Assembly (NCBI RefSeq): GCF_001984195.1
Contig: NZ_MTQN01000010.1
Span: 124,001-188,000 of the forward strand
DNA: 64,000 nucleotides
Source: Kribbella sp. ALI-6-A
GTDB lineage: Bacteria; Actinomycetota; Actinomycetes; Propionibacteriales; Kribbellaceae
Direction: 5' to 3'
The position numbers were made by a program, and so were the translations under genes. Below the pieces are notes generated by a model. That model was not told the origin of the DNA. It did no database searches and saw nothing but the letters and a program-made list of their open reading frames with translations. This document shows, one piece after another, positions 43,813 to 52,429 of the stretch; position 1 is the first letter of the stretch, and every line of letters begins with the position of its first letter.

Positions 43813-45077
43813 GTGAGCCGAAGAAGGGCATCTCCCGCCGTGGGCTGTTCGGCGCGGCGGGGGCTGCCGTTGCCACCGGTGTCGCCGGGTACGCCGCGCA
43901 CTCCGTCCTCAGCAGTGAGGAGTCGCAGGCTGCCGACACCAGTGGGCCGGTGGAGTTCCACGGGCAACACCAGGCCGGAATCGTCACCCCCGCGCAGGAC
44001 CGGCTGCACTTCGCGACGTTCGACGTCACCACCGACAAGCGCGACCAGGTGATCGCGCTGCTCAAGGAGTGGACCGCGGCCGCCGCGCTGATGACGGCCG
44101 GACGCGACATCGGCCAGTACGGCGCGGTGAACGGCCCGGCCGAAGCGCCGCCCGAGGACACCGGCGAAGCCGTCGGTCTGCCGCCGGCCCGGCTGACGCT
44201 GACGATCGGCTTCGGCCCGAGCTTCTTCCAAGATGCCAAGGGCAACGATCGCTTCGGCTTGAAGGCCCGTCGCCCGGCCGCCCTGGTCGACCTGCCGCAC
44301 TTCATCGGCGACAACCTCGACCCGGCCCGCAGCGGCGGCGACATCGCCGTCCAGGCCTGCAGCGACGACCCGCAGGTCGCCGTGCACGCGATCCGCAACC
44401 TGGCCCGGATCGGCTTCGGCACCACCGCCGTGCGCTACTCCCAGCTCGGTTTCGGCCGGACGTCGTCCACCTCGCGGGCGCAGACCACGCCCCGCAACCT
44501 GTTCGGCTTCAAGGACGGCACGAACAATCTCAAGCTCGAGGACACCGCCAAGCTGGAGCAGCAGCTCTGGGTCCAGCCCGAGGACGGCCCGGACTGGATG
44601 GTCGGCGGCTCGTACCTGGTCGCCCGCCGGATCCGGATGACGATCGAGACCTGGGACCGTACGTCGCTCAGCGAGCAGGAGCTGATCGTCGGCCGCGGCA
44701 AGGGCACCGGCGCCCCGCTGGGCAAGTCCGAGGAGTTCGACCCGATCGACTTCGAGGCCAAGGGCGCGGACGGCGAACTCAAGATCGCCAAGGACGCGCA
44801 CATCCGGCTCGCGCATCCCCAGTTCAACAACGGCGCCGAGCTGCTCCGCCGCGGCTACAACTTCGTCGACGGCTCGGACGGCCTGGGCCGCCTCGACGCC
44901 GGCCTGTTCTTCCTGGCCTACCAGCGCGATCCGCGCAAGCAGTTCATCCCGATCCAGCGGCAGCTGGCCCGCTCCGACGTGATGAACGAGTACATCCGCC
45001 ATGTCGGCTCTGGCATCTTCGCCTGCCCCGGCGGCGTACCGGCGGGCTCGTTCTGGGGCGAGAAGCTCTTCGGCTGA
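43809..45077 (+). CDS. efeB: Deferrochelatase/peroxidase EfeB (DyP-type)
   Basis: A 422-residue haem peroxidase. A twin-arginine signal (SRRGLFGAAGAAVATGVAGY) sends it out folded. The DyP motif GFKDG is at 233-237 with Asp236, and the haem-ligand histidine is probably His336 in RLAHPQFNNG. EfeB oxidises ferrous iron for the EfeUO importer and has been reported to release iron from haem. ATG 43809 overlaps the efeO stop (ATGA), so it is translationally coupled. Confidence 0.93.
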   Translation: MSEPKKGISRRGLFGAAGAAVATGVAGYAAHSVLSSEESQAADTSGPVEFHGQHQAGIVTPAQDRLHFATFDVTTDKRDQVIALLKEWTAAAALMTAGRDIGQYGAVNGPAEAPPEDTGEAVGLPPARLTLTIGFGPSFFQDAKGNDRFGLKARRPAALVDLPHFIGDNLDPARSGGDIAVQACSDDPQVAVHAIRNLARIGFGTTAVRYSQLGFGRTSSTSRAQTTPRNLFGFKDGTNNLKLEDTAKLEQQLWVQPEDGPDWMVGGSYLVARRIRMTIETWDRTSLSEQELIVGRGKGTGAPLGKSEEFDPIDFEAKGADGELKIAKDAHIRLAHPQFNNGAELLRRGYNFVDGSDGLGRLDAGLFFLAYQRDPRKQFIPIQRQLARSDVMNEYIRHVGSGIFACPGGVPAGSFWGEKLFG

Positions 45078-45102
45078 ACCACCGGGTCACTACATTGTGG
45101 CG

Positions 45103-45966
45103 GTGAGCAACCAGCAGAACGGCCATCCGGGCCAGCCGCCGTACGGTCAGCAGCCGCAGCAGCCGCCGTACGGGCCGCCGCAGCAGTACGGGCAGCCGCA
45201 GTACGGCCCGCAGTACGGCGGCTACCCGCCGCCTCCGCGCCGCTCGAGCAAGGCCGGCGTGATCGTGCTCAGCATCGTCGGCGCCTTGGTCCTCGTTGCC
45301 GGTGGCCTCTTCGCGGTCATCAGCTTCACCGGCGGCTCCGACGACAGCGCCGGCGACTCGACCCGGCCGGCCGCGCCCCAGCCCTCGAACGACGCGCCGA
45401 CGTTGCCCACCGACAGCCCCACGACCGGCACGAGCCCCGACGCGCCGCCCAGCTCGCCGGCCGTCCCTCCGGCACGGACCGTCTGCAACGGCTGCTTTCC
45501 CGGCATCACGGTCAGCGGCCTCGTCGGCACGCTGAAGTCCAAGGGGTACGTCTGCACGGAGGACCGGGTCCTCGGCATCGAGTGCACCAAGGGCAAGCTC
45601 GAGGTCGGCATCGATCGCGACTACACCCAGAAGAACTTCGTTGAGAGCGTCGACGTCGGCGGCCGCGCGGGCGGTGCCGGCGAGTTCCCCCAGGGCCCAG
45701 GCCTGGCGTTCGCCACGCTGAAAGCCGGCCTGCCCGGCGTCCTGCCGCTGGTCATCAAGGACGCGGCGGTGCGGCAGCAGATCACCTCCTTCACCGCGCA
45801 GCACGCCGGCCAGGCCGACGGCGGTCCGGCGACGGTGAAGGACGCCAGGTTCGGCGGCTACCGGGTCTCGATCCACGGCGTGAGCGGCGCGACGATCCGC
45901 AAGAACGGCCGGTCGGCGTCCAGCTTCTCGACGTCGGTGAACATCTACGGCCCGTCCGACTACTGA
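45103..45966 (+). CDS. Membrane-anchored protein of unknown function, Pro/Gln/Tyr-rich N-terminus
   Basis: A 287-residue protein 25 bp downstream of efeB. The first 48 residues are PYGQ/PQYG repeats. A single helix (AGVIVLSIVGALVLVAGGLF) follows, then a Thr/Pro/Ser linker. The extracellular domain from about 125 contains CNGCF, GYVC and IECTKG, four cysteines able to form disulfides. GTG 45103 is used, and GTG 45097 is also possible. The close spacing suggests membership in the efe transcript, ended by the hairpin at 45974, but no family link to iron is visible. Confidence 0.72.
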   Translation: MSNQQNGHPGQPPYGQQPQQPPYGPPQQYGQPQYGPQYGGYPPPPRRSSKAGVIVLSIVGALVLVAGGLFAVISFTGGSDDSAGDSTRPAAPQPSNDAPTLPTDSPTTGTSPDAPPSSPAVPPARTVCNGCFPGITVSGLVGTLKSKGYVCTEDRVLGIECTKGKLEVGIDRDYTQKNFVESVDVGGRAGGAGEFPQGPGLAFATLKAGLPGVLPLVIKDAAVRQQITSFTAQHAGQADGGPATVKDARFGGYRVSIHGVSGATIRKNGRSASSFSTSVNIYGPSDY

Positions 45967-45973
45967 GCTCTTC

Positions 45974-46025
45974 TACGTCGAAGCGCCCGGCCCCGGGGAG
46001 ATCCGGGACCAGGCGCTTCGTCGTA
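45974..46025. terminator. Bidirectional stem-loop terminator
   Basis: TACGTCGAAGCGCC (45974-45987) and GGCGCTTCGTCGTA (46012-46025) pair over 14 bp with one mismatch, with further C/G-rich pairing inside (CCCGG against CCGGG). It separates the convergent ends of the 45103 gene and the sugar permease gene. Confidence 0.75.
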
Positions 46026-46035
46026 CGGGGTACTG

Positions 46036-46875
46036 CTACTTCACGGCACCCGCGGTGACGCCGGCGACGAAGTGGCGCTGGGCCAGCAGGAAGCCGATCA
46101 CGACCGGGATGCTGACCACGAGGGCCGCGGCCATGATCTGGTTCCAGTAGACGTTGGTCTGCGTCGAGTACTGGCGCAGACCGACCGACAACGTCCGGTT
46201 GGCCTCGGTCGTCATCACCGACGCGAACAGCACCTCACCCCACGCGGTCATGAAGGAGTAGATGGCGACCGCGATCACCCCCGGCCGGGCGGCGGGCAGG
46301 ACGACGCGCCACAGCGCGCCCATCGGGCCGCAGCCGTCGACCAGCGCGGCCTCGTCGAGCTCGCGCGGGATGCTGTCGAAGTACCCGGCCAGCATCCAGA
46401 TCGAGAACGGCAGGCTGAAGGTCAGGTAGGTGATGATCAGCCCGAGCCGGGTGCCGACCAGCTGGACCCCGGTGGAGTTGTTGATGTTCACGAAGATCAG
46501 GAACAGCGGCAGCAGGAACAGCACGCCGGGGAACATCTGCGTCGACAGCACGGTGGTGCTGAACACCGTCCGGCCGCGGAAACGGAACCGCGACACCGCG
46601 AACGCGGCCAGGATCGCGATCGCGACCGAGAACGCCGTCGCGGCCACCGACACGATCGTGGAGTTCACGAAGTACCGGGCCAGCGGCACCGTGCGCCACA
46701 TGTCCACGAACGGGTCGAGGGTGAGGTTCGACGGCCACCAGGTGAAGGCGCCCTGGACGTCGCTCAGCGGCTTCATCGACGACGTCACCATCACGTACAG
46801 CGGGACCAGTACGAACAGGCCGAGCACGGCCAGCACGACCGCCCGGTAGATCTTGAATCCCTTGGTGTCACGCAC
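46036..46875 (-). CDS. Carbohydrate ABC transporter permease (MalG type)
   Basis: A 279-residue permease with six helices. The cytoplasmic EAA loop that docks the ATPase reads ELDEAALVDGCGPMGALWRV, then VLPAARPGVIAV. The order and length fit the MalG half of sugar importers. Its start overlaps the MalF-type gene by 8 bp. No ATPase subunit is encoded here, so a shared MsiK-like ATPase elsewhere must power it, as is usual in actinobacteria. Confidence 0.92.
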   Translation of the reverse strand: MRDTKGFKIYRAVVLAVLGLFVLVPLYVMVTSSMKPLSDVQGAFTWWPSNLTLDPFVDMWRTVPLARYFVNSTIVSVAATAFSVAIAILAAFAVSRFRFRGRTVFSTTVLSTQMFPGVLFLLPLFLIFVNINNSTGVQLVGTRLGLIITYLTFSLPFSIWMLAGYFDSIPRELDEAALVDGCGPMGALWRVVLPAARPGVIAVAIYSFMTAWGEVLFASVMTTEANRTLSVGLRQYSTQTNVYWNQIMAAALVVSIPVVIGFLLAQRHFVAGVTAGAVK

Positions 46876-47851
46876 GACGCGACCTCCTTCCGGTGACGAG
46901 CAGGTAGGCGCCGGTGACGATCATCAGGAAGATCAGCAGCAGTACCGACATCGCGGCACCGGAGCCGAAGTTCCAGGTCAGGAACGACGCGTTGTAGATG
47001 TGGAAGGTGATCAGGTCACCCGCGGGCGGCTGCGCCGTACCGAACAGCACGTACGGGGTGTTGAAGTCGCTGAACGTCCACAGGAACAGCACCAGGACCA
47101 GCACCAGGTTGACCGGTCGCAGCGACGGCAGCGTGATGTGGCGCCACTGCCGGACCAAGCCCGCGCCGTCCACCGAGGCGGCCTCGTAGACGTCGTTCGG
47201 GATGCTCTGCAGTCCGGCCATCAGGGTCAGGAACGCGAACGTCCACAGCTTCCAGACCGCGACCGTGATCAGCGAGATCAAGGCGTTGCCGCCGATCAGC
47301 CAGAACGGCCGGTCCGAGGTCAGCCCGAGGTTGTCGACCAGGACGTGGTTCACCGCGCCGGTGTCGCGCTGGAGCATGAAATTCCAGGTCAGGATGCCGG
47401 CGTACGCGGGCAGCGCGTACGGGACCAGGAACAGGGTCCGGACGATGCTGCGGCCCTTGAACGCCGGCTGCAACGCGACCGCCGCGGCCATGCCCAGCGC
47501 CCAGGACAGGGCCAGTGTGACCGCGGAGAAGATGATGGTGACGCCGAACGACTTGAGCAGGCCCTCACCGACGGCGTTGTTGATGTCGACAGCCACCTTG
47601 TAGTTGTCGAACCCGGCCCAGGGGGCCGCCGACCAGTTGGCGATGAAGAACTTGGTCAGCTTGACGAAACTCATCCAGATGCCGACCAGCATCGGGATGA
47701 TGTGGATCAGCAGTTCGAGCAGGACCGCGGGGGCGAGCAGCAGGTACGGCAGGCTCCGGCTCAGCCCGGGCCGGCGGTCCGGTCCACGCTTCTTCTTCGG
47801 GCGTGGGGTCGCGCCCGCGGTGACGGGCGTTTCGTGTGTGGCGACGGACAT
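46868..47851 (-). CDS. Carbohydrate ABC transporter permease (MalF type)
   Basis: A 327-residue permease with six main helices and a basic N-terminus (RPKKKRGPDRRPGLSRSLPY). The EAA loop is visible in YEAASVDGAGLVRQWRHITL then PSLRPVNLV. It pairs with the MalG-type protein encoded immediately downstream. The gap of 83 bp to the binding-protein gene contains GGGCAACGTTGCCC, a palindrome that may attenuate the permease message relative to the binding protein. Confidence 0.92.
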   Translation of the reverse strand: MSVATHETPVTAGATPRPKKKRGPDRRPGLSRSLPYLLLAPAVLLELLIHIIPMLVGIWMSFVKLTKFFIANWSAAPWAGFDNYKVAVDINNAVGEGLLKSFGVTIIFSAVTLALSWALGMAAAVALQPAFKGRSIVRTLFLVPYALPAYAGILTWNFMLQRDTGAVNHVLVDNLGLTSDRPFWLIGGNALISLITVAVWKLWTFAFLTLMAGLQSIPNDVYEAASVDGAGLVRQWRHITLPSLRPVNLVLVLVLFLWTFSDFNTPYVLFGTAQPPAGDLITFHIYNASFLTWNFGSGAAMSVLLLIFLMIVTGAYLLVTGRRSRRA

Positions 47852-47896
47852 CCGGCGCCTCCTGTCTGTGGATCGCGGGGTCGACGGCGACGAAAG

Positions 47897-47924
47897 GTGG
47901 CCCGGGCAACGTTGCCCGGGCCAC
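47897..47924 (-). terminator. Stem-loop between binding-protein and permease genes
   Basis: GGTGGCCCGGGCAAC and GTTGCCCGGGCCACC (47897-47926) are a near-continuous perfect palindrome. Positioned 10 bp after the binding-protein stop, it can act as an intercistronic processing or partial terminator hairpin, which commonly makes the binding protein more abundant than the permeases. Confidence 0.65.
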
Positions 47925-47934
47925 CGTTCGCGGG

Positions 47935-49254
47935 TCAGCTACTCGCCGCGACCTGGTCCTCGGCGGTCTTCAGGGCCGCCTTGACCTCGTCGGCGGTGAC
48001 CGTGCCACCGGTCGCGATCTTGGCGAACATCGAGTTCATCGCCTTGCCGACGGTGCTCTCGTACTGGTCCTCGGCCGGCACCAGCGGCAGCGGCTTGGAC
48101 TTGGTGTTGTAGATGTCGGAGAAGGTCGCCGCCTCGGCCGCGTCGGAGGTGAAGGCCGGCTTGGCGTCCTTCAGCACCGGCAGCGACGCGAACGGCTTGC
48201 CCAGCGTGGTCTGGGTCGGCGCGTCGGTCATGTACTTGACGAACTTCAGCGCCGCGTCCTTGTTCTTGGTGGTCTTGAAGATCGACAGGTTGATGCCGGC
48301 CACGTGGCTGGCCACCTGCTCGCCGCCGGCCGGCGCCGGGAACGGCACGACGCCGTACTCGCCGGGCTTCATGCCGTTGGCAACGATCGAGGAGTTGGCG
48401 TTGTTCTGGTTGATCACCATCGCGACCTTCTTGGTCGCGAAGTCGTTCACCGCCTTGGTGCCGTTGTCGTACTGCGCGTTCGACGGGTTGGCGACCTTGT
48501 CCTTCTGCATCAGGTCGAGGTACCGCAGCACACCCTGCACGTTGCCGTCACTGGTGAAGGTCGGCTTGCCCTCGGCGTTGAACCACTCGGACTTGTTCTG
48601 CGCGGCGTTGATGAACGCGAAGTGCACGTTCTCGGTGTAGCTGCCGGCCGCCAGCGCCATGCCCCACTGGTTCTTGGCCGGGTTGGTCAGCTTCTTGGCC
48701 GCGGCGACCATCTCTTCCCAGGTCTTCGGCGGCTGCAGGCCGGCCTGCTGGAACATCGCCTTGTTGTAGTACAGGCCGTAGGCCAGACCGTAGAGCGGGA
48801 CCGAGGTCGGGTCGGTGCCTTCCTTGCCGCCGGTCGCCAGAGCCGTCGGCACGAACTTGTCCTTGCCTCCGATCGCGGTCATCGCGTCGCCGTCGAACGG
48901 CAGGAACGCGTCGGTCGCCTGCAGCGAGGCGGCCCACGTGTTGCCGATGTTGACGACGTCGGGCGCCTGGCCGGAGGTGATCGCGGTCTGGATCCGGGTC
49001 TGCAGGTCGTTCCAGCCGATCACCTCCAGGTTGACCTTCACGCCGGTCTCCTGGGTGAACTTCTCCAGTACCGGGGTCAGGACCTGCTTGTCGTTGTCCA
49101 GGCTGGTGCCCTGGTTGCTGGCCCAGTAGGTCAGCGTGGCGTCTCCACCGCCACCACCGCCGGAGGAATCACCGGAGTCGCTGCCACCACAGGCGGCCAA
49201 GCTGATTCCCAAGGCGGACACCGCTACTGCGGCTACAAGCGAACGCAGTCTCAC
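47935..49254 (-). CDS. Extracellular sugar-binding lipoprotein (ABC transporter)
   Basis: A 439-residue solute-binding protein. GTG 49254 gives a lipoprotein signal, RLRSLVAAVAVSALGISLAA followed by the lipid Cys and a Gly/Ser linker. The mature part is of the family-1 sugar-binding type: DATLTYWASNQGTSLDNDKQ, SGQAPDVVNIGNTWAASLQA and YGLAYGLYYNKAMFQQAGLQ. It passes a sugar or oligosaccharide to the two permeases downstream. Two AACCGGTT palindromes lie 66-100 bp upstream. The exact sugar cannot be read. Confidence 0.92.
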   Translation of the reverse strand: MRLRSLVAAVAVSALGISLAACGGSDSGDSSGGGGGGDATLTYWASNQGTSLDNDKQVLTPVLEKFTQETGVKVNLEVIGWNDLQTRIQTAITSGQAPDVVNIGNTWAASLQATDAFLPFDGDAMTAIGGKDKFVPTALATGGKEGTDPTSVPLYGLAYGLYYNKAMFQQAGLQPPKTWEEMVAAAKKLTNPAKNQWGMALAAGSYTENVHFAFINAAQNKSEWFNAEGKPTFTSDGNVQGVLRYLDLMQKDKVANPSNAQYDNGTKAVNDFATKKVAMVINQNNANSSIVANGMKPGEYGVVPFPAPAGGEQVASHVAGINLSIFKTTKNKDAALKFVKYMTDAPTQTTLGKPFASLPVLKDAKPAFTSDAAEAATFSDIYNTKSKPLPLVPAEDQYESTVGKAMNSMFAKIATGGTVTADEVKAALKTAEDQVAASS

Positions 49255-49320
49255 GTCGGACTCCCTCGTCCCATCGAGCCTCCGGCAGGGAAGCAGAGGC
49301 TGGTCCGGCCCATAGTGGCC

Positions 49321-49353
49321 TAACCGGTTAAGTTCGTAAACCCGAACCGGTTC
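49321..49353. promoter_or_regulatory. Paired LacI-type operators, TAACCGGTTA and GAACCGGTTC
   Basis: Two perfect 10-bp palindromes with a central CG, TAACCGGTTA (49321-49330) and GAACCGGTTC (49344-49353), have centres exactly 23 bp apart. On the minus strand a possible promoter is TTTACG / CACTAT with 17-bp spacing, overlapping the first site. Both lie between the binding-protein start and the LacI gene. The adjacent LacI regulator is the probable ligand. Confidence 0.75.
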
Positions 49354-49466
49354 AGTCAAGCCTGCTTCGTTACTGCTATGTGACCTGAGCGGAACCGTGT
49401 GCGGGTAATTGGCAGCTTCGCGCACGAGTGCGCACACCGCGGTTGCGGCGGTGTTGCGGTTTCGAA

Positions 49467-50552
49467 CTAGTGCGGGGCTCGGGCGCTGGACTCCCGCGGC
49501 CGCAGTACCCCGGCCGGTGCCTGCACATGCAGCTCGGAGCCACCGGCCGCGATCCGGAAGAGCAGGTCGGCCGCGGCCCGGCCGCGTTCCATCGTCTGCT
49601 GGTCGACCGCGGTGATGCCCGGCCGGGCAAGCTCGCACAGCGGCGAGTCGTCCCACGCCACGATCGACAGCTCGTCCGGTACGACGGTGCCGAGCTCGGT
49701 GGCGACCCGGAGCGCCGCGACGGCCATCAGGTCGTTGCCGAGGACCAGTGCGGTCGGCCGGTCGCTGTCGGTGAGTATCTGGCGGGTGATGTCCGCGCCG
49801 TCCTCGTACCGGTAGCTGCCCTCGTAGTGCCGGACGCGGACGCCACGGCGTACGGCGTGCTCCTGGAACAGCTGGACCCGCAGCTGCTCGTGCACGAAGT
49901 GGAACGGGCCGCTGACGTGGGCGATGTCCCGATGGCCCAGCGCGACCAGGTGGTCCAGCAGCAGAGTCACGGTCTCGTCCGGCGAGCTGATCAGCCGGCC
50001 GACGCCGTCCGTCGGCGCGTTGGAACTGACCACGACGCTGGGAACGCCGAGCTCCTTCAGCAGCGCGATGCGCGGGTCCTGCTGGTGCTCGTCGAACAGG
50101 ATGAACCCGTCCACCCGGCCCTGCCGGCTCCAGCGCCGCAGGACGTCCAGGTCCTCGCCGTGCTCGCCGGTGAGCCGCAGCAGCAGGGAGGAGTCGACCT
50201 CGTTCAGGTACTGCTCGATGCCGACCAGCGTGCGCATGTAGAACGCTTCGGTGGAGATCAGCGCGGGGTCGCGTGCGATCACGATGCCGATCGTCCGGGT
50301 CCGGCTCGCGGACAGCGCGACGGCGGCCGAGTTCGGGTGGAAGCCGAGCTCCTCGGCGAGCTCGAGCACGCGCCGGCGGGTCTCCTCGCTGACGCCGGAC
50401 CGGCCGTTCAGCGCGTAGGAGACTGAGGCCTTCGAGATGTCCAGGCGGCGGGCAAGATCGGTGATCGTGACCCGGCGGCCCGGGCGCACGGCACCGCCGG
50501 CCGGGGTCTCGTCCGCGGTCTGCTCGCCGCCCAAGGACCCGGTCTCGGTCAT
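49467..50552 (-). CDS. LacI family transcriptional regulator
   Basis: A 361-residue regulator. The LacI HTH with hinge is at about residues 28-80: VTITDLARRLDISKASVSYA, LNGRSGVSEETRRRVLELAE, ELGFHPNSAAVALS. The periplasmic-binding-protein-like effector domain follows (RTIGIVIARDPALISTEAFY; FDEHQQDPRIALLKELGVPS). ATG 50552 adds an unstructured 27-residue start. It lies upstream of the sugar transporter genes on the same strand and is divergent from the acyltransferase fusion, with 97 bp between starts, so it probably regulates both. Confidence 0.92.
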   Translation of the reverse strand: MTETGSLGGEQTADETPAGGAVRPGRRVTITDLARRLDISKASVSYALNGRSGVSEETRRRVLELAEELGFHPNSAAVALSASRTRTIGIVIARDPALISTEAFYMRTLVGIEQYLNEVDSSLLLRLTGEHGEDLDVLRRWSRQGRVDGFILFDEHQQDPRIALLKELGVPSVVVSSNAPTDGVGRLISSPDETVTLLLDHLVALGHRDIAHVSGPFHFVHEQLRVQLFQEHAVRRGVRVRHYEGSYRYEDGADITRQILTDSDRPTALVLGNDLMAVAALRVATELGTVVPDELSIVAWDDSPLCELARPGITAVDQQTMERGRAAADLLFRIAAGGSELHVQAPAGVLRPRESSARAPH

Positions 50553-50634
50553 CTGTGTCTCCCGCCCCGCATGTCCCGGAGAGTAGCAGCGCGTCTCAGC
50601 GACCGGCCGTCGTACAGCGCCGGTCCCGAGTTGC

Positions 50635-50648
50635 GGATAGCGTTATCC
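50635..50648 (+). promoter_or_regulatory. Central-CG palindrome and probable leaderless promoter of the acyltransferase fusion
   Basis: GGATAGCGTTATCC is symmetric at 12 of 14 positions around CG, the form of a LacI-family site, but differs from the AACCGGTT pair. It ends 1 bp before ATG 50650. TAGCGT within it fits a -10 (TANNNT) at the distance expected for a leaderless message, so a bound repressor would block the promoter. Confidence 0.5.
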
Positions 50649-50649
50649 C

Positions 50650-52425
50650 ATGGTCGATCGTCTGGATTTCCTGCCCTGGGAGTACGCCCGTCGTGCCACC
50701 GCCGAGCAGCGTGCTGAGCAGGCCGAACGGCACCAGGCGCTGGGTGGCGAGGTCGAGCTCGCCGACGACGTGTACGTCGCCTCGTCGGCAGCGGTCTTCT
50801 GTGACGAACTCCGCATGGGGGAGCGGTCCTACCTGGCCGCGCACAGCTACGTGACCGGCGAGATCAGCATCGGCTCGGACTCCACGGTCAACCCGTACGC
50901 CGTGGTCCGCGGCAAGGTCAGCATCGGCGACGGGGTCCGGATCGGCGCGCACACCTCGCTGCTGGCCTTCAACCATGGCTCGGACCGGACCGACCAGCCG
51001 ATCTTCCGCCAGCCGCACACCGCCCGCGGCATCACCGTCGGCGACGACGTCTGGATCGGCTCGAACGCGATCGTCCTGGACGGCGTCACGATCGGCCCGC
51101 ACAGCATCATCGGTGCCGGTGCGGTGGTCACCAAGGATGTGCCCGCGTGGTCGGTGGCCGCGGGGAACCCGGCGCGGGTCCTCCGCGACCGCCGGGCTGC
51201 GAACTCCGCGCCTGCCGCCGGCCCCACGCCTGCCGCCGGGCCCACGCCCGTCACCGCTCCCGCGCCCGTCACCGCTCCCGCGCCCGTCACCGGTCCCGCG
51301 CCCGCCACGAGTGTGGCGCCCGCCACTGCCCCGATCTCCGCGAGTCTTGATCTCTCGGAACGCCTGGCGGCCTTCGCCGCTCGGGCCCGCGACCAGGTCG
51401 GCGACCTGCTCAACCGGTGTTTCGACGGTGAACGCTTCGTCGACCGCCCCGGCATCGCCGCCGAACCCGCGATCCGCCCGTGGTGCGACGCGATCGAGAT
51501 CTCCGACCTGCTCGTCCGCCGTACCCCCGACGGCCACACTGCCGACGACCTCGTCCGCCGGCTCCGCTCCCGCCAGGATCCGGCGACCGGCCTGGTCGCT
51601 CCCGGCGATCTGGCGGCGGACGACAAACCCGACTTCACCGGCCTGTCGGTGCTGCAGGGTCCGGCCAGCTACCACATCCTCTGCGTCGGCTACGCCCTCC
51701 AGGTCCTCGGCAGCAGCTTCGAACACCCCATCGCCCTGCCGCCGGACCTGCCCGCGAAGCTCGATGCATTGCCGTGGGCAAGGAACTCCTGGAGCGCCGG
51801 CAGCGGACTCGATGCCCTGGGCACCGCGATGGCCCGGAACATCCTTGATCACAACGAAGATCCGGGCGACACCTTCTTCACCACCTTCGGCTGGCTGACC
51901 GCCCGGGCCGACCCGAAGACCGGTGCCTGGGGCAGGCATCACCCCGACGACGGCTGGCTCCAGGTCGTCAACGGGTTCTACCGGCTGACCCGCGGCACCT
52001 ACGCCCAGTTCGGCCTGCCGCTGCCGTACCCGGAGCAGGCGATCAAGACCGTGCTCACCCATGCCCAGGACCGCGCGGTCTTCACCGGCGACGGCTACAA
52101 CGCCTGCAACGTACTCGACGTCATCCACCCGCTCTGGCTGGCCGGCAAGCAGACGTCGTACGGGCGCGCCGAAGGCGAGCGCTGGGCCGCGGACGTCCTG
52201 GACGGCCTCCTGAACCGGTGGGTGGACGGCCAGGGCTTCGCCTTCGCTCCGGACGGCAGCGACGACCGGTCGATCCCGGGCCTGCAGGGCACTGAGATGT
52301 GGCTGTCCGTCGTCTGGCTGCTCGCCGACTACCTCGGTACTGCGGAGTCCCTCGGCTACAAGCCCCGCGGCGTACACCGGCCCGACCCGCTCGTCACGCC
52401 GCCCGGAGGCCATCTACTAGCCTGA
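50650..52425 (+). CDS. Hexapeptide acyltransferase fused to a helical C-terminal domain
   Basis: A 591-residue fusion. Residues 1-185 are a left-handed beta-helix acyltransferase like maltose/galactoside O-acetyltransferases: hexapeptides GEISIGSDSTVNPYAVVRGK, the catalytic-type His in LLAFNHGSD, and ITVGDDVWIGSNAIVLDGVT ending AAGNPARVLRDR. Residues 190-235 are a Pro/Ala/Thr linker with PVTAPA repeats. Residues 240-591 look all-helical with Trp-rich repeats (GDTFFTTFGWLTARADPKTG; DVIHPLWLAGKQTSYGRAEG), perhaps an alpha/alpha toroid; I cannot name the family. No signal peptide. Divergent from LacI and the sugar importer, so a cytoplasmic role on the imported sugar is inferred. Confidence 0.8.
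   Translation: MVDRLDFLPWEYARRATAEQRAEQAERHQALGGEVELADDVYVASSAAVFCDELRMGERSYLAAHSYVTGEISIGSDSTVNPYAVVRGKVSIGDGVRIGAHTSLLAFNHGSDRTDQPIFRQPHTARGITVGDDVWIGSNAIVLDGVTIGPHSIIGAGAVVTKDVPAWSVAAGNPARVLRDRRAANSAPAAGPTPAAGPTPVTAPAPVTAPAPVTGPAPATSVAPATAPISASLDLSERLAAFAARARDQVGDLLNRCFDGERFVDRPGIAAEPAIRPWCDAIEISDLLVRRTPDGHTADDLVRRLRSRQDPATGLVAPGDLAADDKPDFTGLSVLQGPASYHILCVGYALQVLGSSFEHPIALPPDLPAKLDALPWARNSWSAGSGLDALGTAMARNILDHNEDPGDTFFTTFGWLTARADPKTGAWGRHHPDDGWLQVVNGFYRLTRGTYAQFGLPLPYPEQAIKTVLTHAQDRAVFTGDGYNACNVLDVIHPLWLAGKQTSYGRAEGERWAADVLDGLLNRWVDGQGFAFAPDGSDDRSIPGLQGTEMWLSVVWLLADYLGTAESLGYKPRGVHRPDPLVTPPGGHLLA
51247..51300 (+). repeat. 18-bp tandem repeat encoding the PVTAPA linker
   Basis: Three head-to-tail units of CCCGTCACCGCTCCCGCG (51247-51264, 51265-51282, and a one-base variant at 51283-51300) encode Pro-Val-Thr-Ala/Gly-Pro-Ala. 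They form the flexible linker between the two domains of the acyltransferase fusion. Confidence 0.85.
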
Positions 52426-52429
52426 GCCG

